The notes: generated by a model not told the origin, from the sequence alone. A stretch of DNA of 64,000 bases from Negativicoccus massiliensis (GCA_900155405.1 LT700188.1:682001-746000); one strand, 5' to 3'. Positions 43,402 to 51,329 are shown, counted from the first letter of the stretch. Made by a program: numbers and translations.

Positions 43402-44217
43402 ATGAATTTACTTTTTTTTGCTAAGATTGCTTTATCAACAGCTTTTTTATCCGTTCTCTTTACCACAGGAGTCAGTGCCCATACTTTATGGATTAATATG
43501 AGTGATTATAATCCCATCTACCGCCCCGGCCGCGGTGCAGCAACACACATATATATGGGATGGGGTCATCATTATCCTGTCGACGGATTTGTTAACAGCG
43601 ATGATTTCACCGACATTTCCTTAGTTTCGCCATCAGGGAAAAAAGAGGCCCTTGCTTTGAGAAAAGACGGTTATGGCGAGACAAAACTGACGCTTCGTGA
43701 AGAAGGCCTTTATCTCATTGCCATTACAAGACGAACTGCCATGAATACAACGTACAGAGAAAATGGCGAGGAAGTAGCCATCAAGGGTCCAAAAACCGGA
43801 CATGACGATATTGTGAGCAGCGTTTATTCCCAACAGTTTGCCAAATCTGTTTTCCTTTCTGGCAACAGTTTCACAGGGGATATCAGTCGTCCTATCGGCC
43901 ATACCTTGGAAATTATTCCCCTGACTAACCCCTTTGCTTTGGAAAACAACCGGGGCGGCCGCATGAAAGTAAAAGTTCTTTATAAGGGAAAACCTCTTGC
44001 ATTTCAAAAGATTCAGGCCACGTATGAGGGCTATTCCAAAGGCGATGAATCATCTGCTTATGTATCCACAAACAGAGAAGGTGTGGCTGAAATCCGCATC
44101 GACCACTGGGGTGCATGGGTCATAAAAACAAGATTTGACACCACTCCTTGTGATGAATTAAAAGATAAGGTAAATACAGAAAGATATTTTGCATCTCTGA
44201 CTTTCCTCGTTCCTTAA
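43402..44217 (+). CDS. secreted DUF4198 family protein, possible metal-binding partner
   Basis: 271-residue exported protein. The signal peptide ends VSA, so the mature chain begins at His27 (HTLWIN). DUF4198 proteins, including NikK of nickel ECF systems, are periplasmic and linked to nickel or cobalt uptake. Visible features are an N-terminal His, WGHHYPVDGF near residue 52-61, and two Ig-like halves, the second starting near VKVLYKGKPL. It lies 59 bp after the receptor gene, with AAAGGGG before the ATG, so one operon is likely. Function is inferred from family and neighbour. Confidence 0.82.
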   Translation: MNLLFFAKIALSTAFLSVLFTTGVSAHTLWINMSDYNPIYRPGRGAATHIYMGWGHHYPVDGFVNSDDFTDISLVSPSGKKEALALRKDGYGETKLTLREEGLYLIAITRRTAMNTTYRENGEEVAIKGPKTGHDDIVSSVYSQQFAKSVFLSGNSFTGDISRPIGHTLEIIPLTNPFALENNRGGRMKVKVLYKGKPLAFQKIQATYEGYSKGDESSAYVSTNREGVAEIRIDHWGAWVIKTRFDTTPCDELKDKVNTERYFASLTFLVP

Positions 44218-44279
44218 TTTCACCGGTGTTCCGTTACTAAACAATAAGCTGTTTATCATTTAACAGTTTATAATACAAG

Positions 44280-44313
44280 AAAAAAGCACTTACATTTCTG
44301 TAAGTGCTTTTTA
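44280..44313 (+). terminator. terminator of the TonB receptor-DUF4198 operon
   Basis: AAGCACTTACA/TGTAAGTGCTT hairpin with flanking A- and T-runs. Confidence 0.85.
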
Positions 44314-44319
44314 TATTTA

Positions 44320-44369
44320 TCAGCAGTTTCCTATCCTCCCGAGCAGCCTCCGACCAAACACTTTCGACG
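44320..44369 (-). pseudogene. 5S rRNA remnant
   Basis: 50 nt aligning without gaps to the 3' end of the local 5S gene (35843-35892), 38 of 50 bases identical. It is joined directly to a 16S remnant, so it cannot make a 5S RNA. Confidence 0.7.
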
Positions 44370-44370
44370 C

Positions 44371-44472
44371 TGCGGAAGCCTCCCCACTGCTGTCCCCCGT
44401 AGGGGTCTGGACCGTGTCTCAGTTTCAGTGTGGCCGTTCATCCTCTCAGACCGGCTATTGATCGTCGTCTTG
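44371..44472 (-). pseudogene. 16S rRNA remnant
   Basis: 102 nt aligning without gaps to local 16S positions 40324-40425 (around the universal ACTCCTACGGGAGGCAGCAG site), 94 of 102 identical. Changes hit even the universal site, here ACCCCTACGGGGGACAGCAG. The same strand and order as a 16S-23S-5S operon, with the 23S and most of 16S and 5S missing. Confidence 0.85.
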
Positions 44473-44475
44473 CAA

Positions 44476-44557
44476 CAAAAAAGCGCCGCCTCATCTTGGC
44501 AGCGCTTTTTATGTTTTTCATATTTATGATATTGATGTGAAAAGCAAGACAGGTAAC
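44476..44557. repeat. right copy of the direct repeat flanking the accessory cassette
   Basis: Second copy of the 41131-41211 repeat. It lies 10 bp past the potE stop and contains its terminator, so this copy is probably the ancestral location. Confidence 0.9.
44477..44511 (-). terminator. terminator of potE
   Basis: AAAGCGC...GCGCTTT hairpin with an inner GCC/GGC step, followed by a T-run on the minus strand. Confidence 0.75.
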
Positions 44558-44567
44558 ACCGAATCAT

Positions 44568-45899
44568 TCATTTCCACGCAGGCAAGCTGTATTGAACTCG
44601 TTCCGGACGACGAGCCACGGTGCCGCGATAGAGCAGGTAACCGATGAAAAGTACAATGACCGCGCCGCGAATCGCTTCCAGACCCGCCGCATACATGGCG
44701 TACGTGGAATACGCAAGCGCCAGAGCGGAGATCCCGCGCATCCACAAAATCTGTTTTGCCGGCAGACCCGCGACCCGCAAAAGCGTCGGCGCGGCGAGAC
44801 AGCAGTACAGATAGGGTACGACATTGGTAACCACAGCGAGATTAACCAATCTTTCAAATTGCGCAAACAGATATTCATCCATGGTCATCAATGCCAGCAG
44901 CGATTGAAGGACCAGCAAAATCAGCGTGCCGTTAACAGGCACTCCCTGTTTGGAAAGGCGGCTGAATACTTTCGGAAACACGCCGTTTTGCGCGCTGCTT
45001 TTGAACACCTGCGCAAGTGTGAATTGCCAGCAAAGGAGCGCCCCCATGCAGGAAACAACCATCATCGCCATAACGATTTTGCCGATAGTGCCGCCAAACA
45101 ATACGGCGAAAGTCAAACCGAACGGCGCATTGGAATGCAGCAAATCAAGATTCGGTACAATGCCCGCCATCACATTGGTTGAAGCAATGTAGACAACGGC
45201 GACGGCAAGCGTGCCGAAAAAAGTGGCGCGTGGTACATCCCGCTGCGGATTTTCAATCGCGTCCATATTCACGGCCGCGGATTCAAAACCGAGGAACGCC
45301 CAAAGGGTCAACGTGACGGATTCACTGACCGCGGAAAAGAACGGCGTCTCGGACGGACTCCACGACTCGATATAGAGCGTGGAGTCAAACCAAAACCAAC
45401 CGGCGACGGTTAAGAAAAGAACGGGCAAAAGCGATCCCCAAACCGTCACGGAACTGATGCTCCCCGTCCAACGGCTGCCGCCGAAATTGAGCACACCCGC
45501 CACCCACAAAAGCAACATGGTCGCGGCGGCAATTTGGCCGGGATGCGGTTGCCAGCCGAAAAGAGTAGCGCCATACCCGACAGCCGATACGGCAATCGCC
45601 ACATTGGCAATAATAAGGGAAACCGAATACGCGAAATTCGTCATGAAATAACCGGGCAAGCCGAAGCGATACGCGGCATAACCGCCCATGCCGCCACTGT
45701 GCCGCGTGAACATGCCGCACTGGGCAAAAACGTGTGCCAAAAGCAATGAGCCGACCGCGGTCACCAACCAGGACAGAACGGAAATAGTCCCCACCTGCGC
45801 CAGCTTGGTAGGAAGCATAATGATCCCCGCCCCCAACATATTCGCGGCGGTCAACATCGTCAGTTGCCACACATTCATTTTTTTCGTTACTTTTGCCAA
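44568..45899 (-). CDS. potE: putrescine:ornithine antiporter PotE
   Basis: Inner-membrane APC carrier exchanging ornithine for putrescine. The 443 residues align along the whole of enterobacterial PotE: MNVWQLTMLTAANMLGAGIIMLPTK, SGGMGGYAAYRFG, SVSLIIANVAIAVSAVGYG, WAFLGFESAAVN and STNVMAGIVPN. I prefer the TTG at 45899, which follows GAGGTG at 6 bp; the frame stays open to a TTG at 45953. It complements the ornithine decarboxylase at 8411. Its 5' region carries a 10-bp tandem repeat. Confidence 0.9.
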   Translation of the reverse strand: MAKVTKKMNVWQLTMLTAANMLGAGIIMLPTKLAQVGTISVLSWLVTAVGSLLLAHVFAQCGMFTRHSGGMGGYAAYRFGLPGYFMTNFAYSVSLIIANVAIAVSAVGYGATLFGWQPHPGQIAAATMLLLWVAGVLNFGGSRWTGSISSVTVWGSLLPVLFLTVAGWFWFDSTLYIESWSPSETPFFSAVSESVTLTLWAFLGFESAAVNMDAIENPQRDVPRATFFGTLAVAVVYIASTNVMAGIVPNLDLLHSNAPFGLTFAVLFGGTIGKIVMAMMVVSCMGALLCWQFTLAQVFKSSAQNGVFPKVFSRLSKQGVPVNGTLILLVLQSLLALMTMDEYLFAQFERLVNLAVVTNVVPYLYCCLAAPTLLRVAGLPAKQILWMRGISALALAYSTYAMYAAGLEAIRGAVIVLFIGYLLYRGTVARRPERVQYSLPAWK

Positions 45900-46016
45900 T
45901 GTGCTCACCTCGCTTTGAATGTACCGTGGAGAGTTACGAGTCAAGCTCTTCAAAGCAATCGCAGACTCGTTGCGACTTACCGACTATCGTATCAATAATA
46001 GAGTTAATTCATGCGC

Positions 46017-46066
46017 GATAGATCACGATAGATAATGATAGATAACGATAGGTAATGATAGATATG
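46017..46066. repeat. five 10-bp tandem repeats upstream of potE
   Basis: Units GATAGATCAC, GATAGATAAT, GATAGATAAC, GATAGGTAAT and GATAGATATG follow one another without gaps. The period is one helical turn. They lie 118-167 bp upstream of the potE start. Confidence 0.9.
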
Positions 46067-46176
46067 AATAAATCACATTTTTTCTCTATTTTTCTCTTTG
46101 GTGCATTTATTTTAACACCGATTCTCCTGTTTGCATAGCACTTTATAAAATTTATTTTTCGTTTTTAAAACGAATA

Positions 46177-46203
46177 GAAAAAGCCCTTTTTTAGGGCTTT
46201 TTC
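46177..46203. terminator. orphan terminator-like hairpin
   Basis: AAAAAGCCC/GGGCTTTTT hairpin between divergent potE and terC. No annotated gene ends here; it could end an unrecognised short transcript. Confidence 0.5.
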
Positions 46204-46212
46204 GGTCTTACC

Positions 46213-46242
46213 TTGATAACCTCTTTTTATATTTGGTATAAT
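46213..46242 (+). promoter_or_regulatory. promoter of the riboswitch-terC operon
   Basis: TTGATA (46213-46218), 18-bp spacer, TATAAT (46237-46242). Confidence 0.7.
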
Positions 46243-46249
46243 AACTTTC

Positions 46250-46340
46250 GTAAAAGGGAGTAACTAATTTGTCGTCGTCAACAACCCTGCTGATAAAAAA
46301 GCTGGCGCGACCATCCGCAGGATGCAGTGAGACTTTTACT
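46250..46340 (+). promoter_or_regulatory. yybP-ykoY manganese riboswitch
   Basis: Begins AAAAGGGAGTAA and ends with TGAGACTTTTACT, the conserved flanks of the yybP-ykoY aptamer, with GTCGTC and CGCGACC internal elements. It precedes TerC/YjbE genes, the standard targets. Mn2+ binding is expected to stop formation of the overlapping terminator and switch the exporters on. Confidence 0.75.
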
Positions 46341-46362
46341 TGCAGCGTGCAAGGTAAAGGTC
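46331..46362 (+). terminator. riboswitch-controlled terminator upstream of terC
   Basis: GACTTTTACTTGCA pairs with TGCAAGGTAAAGGTC, followed by TCTTTCTTT. Its 5' arm is the 3' end of the aptamer, which fits a switch. Confidence 0.65.
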
Positions 46363-46411
46363 TCTTTCTTTATGTCGGAACATTTTATTTTTTACTGAGA
46401 AAGGCAGTGTT

Positions 46412-47134
46412 ATGGATTTTTTATCCCCTTCATTTTTGCTTTCTCTCGGATCCATTATTCTTTTGGATTTGGTACTCGCAGGTGATAACGCGGTCGTGAT
46501 TGCGATGGCGGCTCGCCAATTACCGCCGCATTTACAAAAGCGGGCGATTTTTATCGGTACGGCCGGCGCGATCATCGTTCGCGCGCTGATGACCGTAATC
46601 GCCACATGGTTATTAGGCGTGCCTCTGATCCAAGCGATCGGCGGTCTGATTTTAATTCCAATCGCGATCAAGCTGTTGCACCAGACCGGCAAAGATACCA
46701 ACAAAGTTCTCTCCGCGACGTCGCTCAGCGGAGCGATTCGTACGATTATCGTGGCCGATGTCGCGATGGGAATCGATAATGTGCTTGCTATCGCAGGCGT
46801 TGCCCAAGGTAATATTGTCCTCGTAATAATCGGCCTTTTGGTCAGTATCCCCTTGGTGGTTTGGGGCAGCCAACTGATCGCCCGACTGATGGATCAATAT
46901 CCGATCCTGGTGCCCGCGGGGGCGGCCTTGCTCGGTTACGCGGCCGGTACGATGATCGTGCACGATCCGATCGTCGGTCGCTACCTGCTCAACATTTCGC
47001 CGCTCATGGAATACTTCGTTCCTGCCGCGATCATTCTTTTCATTCTCGGTTTACCGCGCCTGCTGAGCAAAAAATCATCTGCATCAACAGATACGACAGG
47101 TACCGAAGACAAGACGAATAACGAACAAAAATAA
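46412..47134 (+). CDS. TerC family membrane protein (YjbE type), probable manganese exporter
   Basis: 240 residues and about seven membrane segments. Signature acidic motifs are LDLVLAGDNAVVIAMAAR in the first repeat and DVAMGIDNVLAIAGVA in the second. This is the riboswitch-linked YjbE subgroup of TerC; relatives export Mn2+, in some cases loading secreted metalloenzymes. A polar tail of about 25 residues follows the last segment. It is first of two paralogous genes in tandem. Confidence 0.88.
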   Translation: MDFLSPSFLLSLGSIILLDLVLAGDNAVVIAMAARQLPPHLQKRAIFIGTAGAIIVRALMTVIATWLLGVPLIQAIGGLILIPIAIKLLHQTGKDTNKVLSATSLSGAIRTIIVADVAMGIDNVLAIAGVAQGNIVLVIIGLLVSIPLVVWGSQLIARLMDQYPILVPAGAALLGYAAGTMIVHDPIVGRYLLNISPLMEYFVPAAIILFILGLPRLLSKKSSASTDTTGTEDKTNNEQK

Positions 47135-47155
47135 TTTTTAAGTGAGGTCCTTGTA

Positions 47156-47836
47156 TTGGAAATTTTAACATTACAATTTTGGCTCTCTGTCGCGTCCATT
47201 ATTGTTTTAGATTTAGTATTGGCCGGCGATAACGCGGTCGTCATCGCGATGGCGGCGCGGCAGTTGCCGGCGCGCTTGCAAAACAAAGCCATTTTTATCG
47301 GCGCGGCCGGCGCTATCTTGGTGCGGGCGTCGCTGACTCTGGTCGCGGTCAAGCTGCTGACGGTGCCTCTTTTGCAGGCCATCGGCGCGTTGATTTTAAT
47401 TCCGATCGCGATCAAACTTTTGCTGCCGCAGGAAAATTCGTCGACCGGCGTAAAAAAGGTCGCCTCGCTTGGCTCGGCCGTGCGTACGATTATCATTGCC
47501 GACGTGGTCATGAGTTTGGACAATGTGCTGGCCGTCGCGGGCGCGGCGCAAGGTGATCCGCTGCTCGTCATCATCGGTTTGCTCATCAGTATTCCGCTGA
47601 TCATCGGCGGCAGTAAACTGATCGCCCATTTCATGGAACGCTTCCCTCTGCTGATTCCGCTCGGGGCCGCGATCCTCGGTCATACCTCGGGCGTTATGCT
47701 GCTGCATGACGGCATCGTCGGACCGTATCTTACGGCCTATATTCCGTACGCCGCCTATGTGGTTCCCGCACTGACGATTGCCATTGTGTTGCTTGTGCCC
47801 TATGCGCTCGTACATTGGAACAAGCGACAACGCTAA
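47156..47836 (+). CDS. TerC family membrane protein (YjbE type), second copy
   Basis: 226-residue paralogue of the preceding gene, with the same LDLVLAGDNAVVIAMAARQLP and DVVMSLDNVLAVAGAAQG motifs. It starts at TTG, 8 bp after AGTGAGGT. The pair shares the manganese riboswitch; they may form a heteromer or differ in affinity. Confidence 0.87.
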   Translation: MEILTLQFWLSVASIIVLDLVLAGDNAVVIAMAARQLPARLQNKAIFIGAAGAILVRASLTLVAVKLLTVPLLQAIGALILIPIAIKLLLPQENSSTGVKKVASLGSAVRTIIIADVVMSLDNVLAVAGAAQGDPLLVIIGLLISIPLIIGGSKLIAHFMERFPLLIPLGAAILGHTSGVMLLHDGIVGPYLTAYIPYAAYVVPALTIAIVLLVPYALVHWNKRQR

Positions 47837-47840
47837 CAAT

Positions 47841-47870
47841 AAAAAACACCGCCTTGAGCGGTGTTTTTTT
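47841..47870. terminator. terminator between the terC operon and the SDR gene
   Basis: ACACCGC/GCGGTGT hairpin with long A- and T-runs; serves both convergent units. Confidence 0.85.
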
Positions 47871-47873
47871 GCT

Positions 47874-48638
47874 TTATTTACTTTTGTGAATCATCGAGCC
47901 GGTCGCCTGTTGGTTCGCCAAGATCGTCACATCACTGATCTGCACGCGCCGCGGACGGGAAATAACGAATGCGATGATTTCGGCGATATCCTCCGGCGTC
48001 AATGCTTCCACACCGGCATAGACCGCCGCCGCGCGGTCGCTGTCCCCTTTGAACCGAACTTCCGAAAACGGTGTCTCGACAATGCCCGGCATGATCGTCG
48101 TCACTTTGATGTCGGTTTCAATCGTTTCAATCCGAATCGCATCGCCGAGCATTTTGACGGCGGCTTTCGTGGCGCAGTATACGGCGCCGCCGGCGTACGC
48201 GCCTTGCCCCGCGGTCGAGCCGAGGTTCACGATATGGCCGTGGCCGCGTTCAATCATCGCGGGCAGCATCGCTCGCGTCACATACAATAAACCTTTCACA
48301 TTCGTATTGACCATCTCATCGACGTCATCGAGATCATTTTCCGCATAGGGTTTCAATTCTCGCGCGAGCCCGGCGTTGTTGATCAAAATATCGGGCACCA
48401 GTCCTTCTTCCACAAGCTGCTGACCGACACGTTCCACCATCGCGCGCTTGGTCACGTCCAGCGGGAAAACATGCACTTTCGCGCCGTATTTTTCTTCCCA
48501 TACGGCGGCCGCCTGCGACATCGGTTCGGTGCGTCGAGCGAGCAGAATTAATTCATATTTTTTTTGCGCTAAAAGTTCGGCGGTAGCCAGGCCGATGCCC
48601 GAACTCGCGCCGGTAATCATTACGATAGGTTGCGTCAT
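47874..48638 (-). CDS. short-chain dehydrogenase/reductase (SDR) family oxidoreductase
   Basis: 254-residue classical SDR. Motifs: TGASSGIG (cofactor binding), NNAG, catalytic Ser in NLGST, and YCATK (Tyr and Lys). Similar to YdfG-type 3-hydroxy acid dehydrogenases, which use NADP with serine or 3-hydroxy acids; the substrate here is unproven. ATG 48638 follows GGGAGGG at 6 bp. Confidence 0.9.
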   Translation of the reverse strand: MTQPIVMITGASSGIGLATAELLAQKKYELILLARRTEPMSQAAAVWEEKYGAKVHVFPLDVTKRAMVERVGQQLVEEGLVPDILINNAGLARELKPYAENDLDDVDEMVNTNVKGLLYVTRAMLPAMIERGHGHIVNLGSTAGQGAYAGGAVYCATKAAVKMLGDAIRIETIETDIKVTTIMPGIVETPFSEVRFKGDSDRAAAVYAGVEALTPEDIAEIIAFVISRPRRVQISDVTILANQQATGSMIHKSK

Positions 48639-48787
48639 GTTTTTCCCTCCCTGATCATTTCTATTTGCAGTATACCATAGCATTTTTAGCAAAATACAGA
48701 TACTTTATTGAGAAAAAATAAAAAGTATATTGCAAATGGATTTTTGTTTGTGTACAATGGACTAAATAAAGTAAAGGGAGGCTTTGT

Positions 48788-49579
48788 ATGGCGCAAACAA
48801 ATGAAGAAGTTCGCGATACCGAACTTCACCAAGAAGAGATTCGTCCTGACGCCACTGCGACGGATCCTGTAGTGACAAACCCCGACCCCCAGCCGGCGAC
48901 GCCTCAAGAGGAAGGTCCCGCGATTACCTGGGGAAGCTATGTGGCATTTTTCGGAGCCTTGCTGTTTTTCTCCGGTCTTTTCGCCGAGGCGACCGGCTGG
49001 TGGAAAGTGTTTGACTTTTCCGTCCTGAACGGCAGTTTCGGTACATGGGAAACGGCGGCCGGTAAGATGGCCTCGTTCCGCGGTTCCGGCGGTACCGGCG
49101 CGCGCGACGGTTTTGTGTTTGCGCTGACGTTGCTTCCGGCTTTGATTTTCGCGATCGCTCTCATCCATGTGGTCGAGGGCTACGGCGGCTTGAAGGTCGC
49201 TCAAAAAATGCTTTCGCCGTTACTGCGTCCGCTCCTGGGCATCCCGGGCGTGTGCGGTCTGGCCATGATCGCCAACTTGCAGACGACCGATGCGGCGGCC
49301 GGCATGACCAAAGTGCTCTATGAAGACGGCTTGATCACCAGCCGCGAACGTTCCATTTTCTGCGGCTATCAGATTTCCGGCTCTGCGCCGCTTTCGAATT
49401 ATTTCTCTTCGGGCGTAGCCGTGTTTTCCATCCTCTTGGTACCGATCGGCTTGCCGATACTGGTCATTATGATTTTCAAATTTATCGGTGGCAATATCGT
49501 CCGCTTTTATCTGCGCGCCACGGAAGGCCGTGACCAGCAAGCACAGGCCACTGAAGGAAAGGCGGGTGACGTCGCATGA
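48788..49579 (+). CDS. yjiH: nucleoside-recognition (Gate) domain membrane protein, YjiH-like
   Basis: 263 residues. A Pro/Thr-rich acidic N-terminal tail (about 45 residues) precedes about six membrane segments with the Gate-domain pattern (ANLQTTDAAAGMTKVLYEDG, FCGYQISGSAPLSNYFSSG). Its start-stop overlaps the next gene by 4 bp. YjiH and YjiG are neighbours of iadA in enterobacteria and probably form a two-subunit carrier; substrate may be an isoaspartyl peptide by context. Confidence 0.82.
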   Translation: MAQTNEEVRDTELHQEEIRPDATATDPVVTNPDPQPATPQEEGPAITWGSYVAFFGALLFFSGLFAEATGWWKVFDFSVLNGSFGTWETAAGKMASFRGSGGTGARDGFVFALTLLPALIFAIALIHVVEGYGGLKVAQKMLSPLLRPLLGIPGVCGLAMIANLQTTDAAAGMTKVLYEDGLITSRERSIFCGYQISGSAPLSNYFSSGVAVFSILLVPIGLPILVIMIFKFIGGNIVRFYLRATEGRDQQAQATEGKAGDVA

Positions 49580-50061
49580 GTGAAGTACGTACCGCGCAAG
49601 TAAAACGCAAAGGCTTTATCGAGCTCTTCACCGAAGGCGCGTACAACGGTCTGATGATCGGCGTTCGCAACATGCTGCCGAACGTCATGCTCGCCTTCAT
49701 CCTGATTCACGCTTTGAAAATCACAGGGCTTTTGGACTGGATCGGTTCGATCGCCGGTCCGATTATGTCGCTCTGGCTCCTGCCGGGTGTCGCGATCACC
49801 GTAATCATGGCGTCATTGCTTTCAATGGGCGGCGCTATCGGCATCATGGCGGCCCTCTTAGCCGCCGGCGCCATCAGCCCGTACGAAGCGACCGTAATGG
49901 TACCGGCTTGCTACCTGATGGGCAACCCGGTGCAAAACGTCGGCCGCGTATTGGGTACGGCGGAAGTTCCGGGAAAACATTACCCCATCATCATTTTCAT
50001 CTGCGTATTCAACGCAATGGCTTCCATCTGGGCCATGGAATTGATCTTGGCATTATTCTAA
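49576..50061 (+). CDS. yjiG: nucleoside-recognition (Gate) domain membrane protein, YjiG-like
   Basis: 161 residues, about four membrane segments, with GAYNGLMIGVRNMLPNVMLAF and MVPACYLMGNPVQNVGRVLG. It overlaps yjiH by 4 bp (ATGA) and is followed by iadA 42 bp on. Together YjiH and YjiG resemble the two halves of spore-maturation-type Gate proteins. Confidence 0.82.
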   Translation: MSEVRTAQVKRKGFIELFTEGAYNGLMIGVRNMLPNVMLAFILIHALKITGLLDWIGSIAGPIMSLWLLPGVAITVIMASLLSMGGAIGIMAALLAAGAISPYEATVMVPACYLMGNPVQNVGRVLGTAEVPGKHYPIIIFICVFNAMASIWAMELILALF

Positions 50062-50086
50062 AACGCCGCCCTTCGGGGCGGTTTTT
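50061..50086 (+). terminator. intercistronic terminator-like hairpin between yjiG and iadA
   Basis: AACGCCGCCC/GGGGCGGTT stem with five T residues; it may reduce iadA relative to the transporter genes. Confidence 0.65.
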
Positions 50087-50103
50087 GCTGAAAGGATACC
50101 TTT

Positions 50104-51273
50104 ATGCTGACTTTATTAAAGAATGCGCATGTATTTGCGCCGGAAGACCTCGGAACGAAAGATATTTTAATCGCCAACGGCGTCATCGAAGCCATCGATG
50201 ATCAACTTGATGTACAAGGCGTGGATGTGGAAACGATCGACTGCAAAGGCATGCGATTGATCCCCGGCTTTATCGACGGCCACGTTCATATCACGGGCGG
50301 CGGCGGCGAAGGCGGCTTTCATACCCGCACGCCGGAAATGCCTTTATCCAGCGCGACCCGCTGCGGCGTGACCACCATCTGCGGCCTATGTGGCACCGAC
50401 GGCGTGACCCGCTCGCAGGAAAACCTCCTCGCCAAAACATATGCGTTGGAAAATGAAGGTCTCACCGTCTACATGTATGTCGGTTCGTACGAAGTACCGA
50501 CGCCGACCATCACCGGCAGCATTCGTTCCGACATCATGCTGATTGACAAATGCATCGGCGCCGGCGAAATCGCCGTTTCCGATCACCGTTCGTCACAGCC
50601 GAATTACGATCTCTACCGCGATATCGTCGCGCAGGTCCGCATCGGCGGCATGCTTGCGGGCAAAGCGGGCATCGTCAATTTCCACATGGGCGACGGCGAA
50701 CGCGGACTCGAACCGCTGCGTCAGATCGCAAATGAAACGGAAATCCCTTATACCAATATGTTGCCGACTCACACCAACCGCAACCAGCATCTGTTTAACG
50801 AAGCGGTGCAGTATGTCAAAGACGGCGGCTATATCGACCTCACGTCCTGCGTCAGCCCGGAATTGGGGAGCAAACACGCCGTCAAACCGTCCAAAGCAAT
50901 CCGTCGCTTAATCGATGAGGGCTGCGACATGTCGCACGTCCTGATGAGCTCGGACGGCTACGGTTCGGTGCCGCTCTTTGATGACCACGGCAACAACATC
51001 GGCGTCGGTGTCGGCGATCAGTCCTCACTGATGACCGAATTCCGCGATGCGGTCGAAACGGAAGGCTGCGACTTTACGACCGTCCTTTCCATTCTCACCA
51101 AAAACGTCGCCGATCTCTTCCGCTTCAAGAAAAAAGGCGAAATCGCCATCGGCAAAGATGCCGACTTCATGACGATCAACGACCGGTTTGAATTGCAAAA
51201 ACTGTGGGCCAAAGGCCGTCTCATGGTCGATAACGGCGAACCGATCGTCTTCGGCACGTTTGAAAAGCACTGA
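50104..51273 (+). CDS. iadA: beta-aspartyl-peptidase (isoaspartyl dipeptidase)
   Basis: Hydrolyses isoaspartyl dipeptides arising from damaged proteins. The 389-residue amidohydrolase has its zinc ligands in GHVHITGGGGEGGF, the KAGIVNFHMGDGERG segment, PTHTNRNQHLF and MSSDGYGS with the catalytic Asp. Length matches the family. Third gene of yjiH-yjiG-iadA, the same set as the E. coli iadA locus. Confidence 0.94.
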   Translation: MLTLLKNAHVFAPEDLGTKDILIANGVIEAIDDQLDVQGVDVETIDCKGMRLIPGFIDGHVHITGGGGEGGFHTRTPEMPLSSATRCGVTTICGLCGTDGVTRSQENLLAKTYALENEGLTVYMYVGSYEVPTPTITGSIRSDIMLIDKCIGAGEIAVSDHRSSQPNYDLYRDIVAQVRIGGMLAGKAGIVNFHMGDGERGLEPLRQIANETEIPYTNMLPTHTNRNQHLFNEAVQYVKDGGYIDLTSCVSPELGSKHAVKPSKAIRRLIDEGCDMSHVLMSSDGYGSVPLFDDHGNNIGVGVGDQSSLMTEFRDAVETEGCDFTTVLSILTKNVADLFRFKKKGEIAIGKDADFMTINDRFELQKLWAKGRLMVDNGEPIVFGTFEKH

Positions 51274-51296
51274 ATTGTCCGCACGAATACGGCAAT

Positions 51297-51329
51297 AAAA
51301 AAGAACCGCTTTTGCGGTTCTTTTTTTAT
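51297..51329. terminator. bidirectional terminator between iadA and the YbjN-like gene
   Basis: AAGAACCGC/GCGGTTCTT hairpin with A- and T-runs. Confidence 0.85.

Noticed and set aside
44320-44472. A functional second rRNA gene
   Set aside because: Only 50 nt of 5S and 102 nt of 16S remain, directly joined, with changes at universal positions.
46017-46066. CRISPR array
   Set aside because: Units of 10 bp without spacers cannot be a CRISPR; no cas genes are present.
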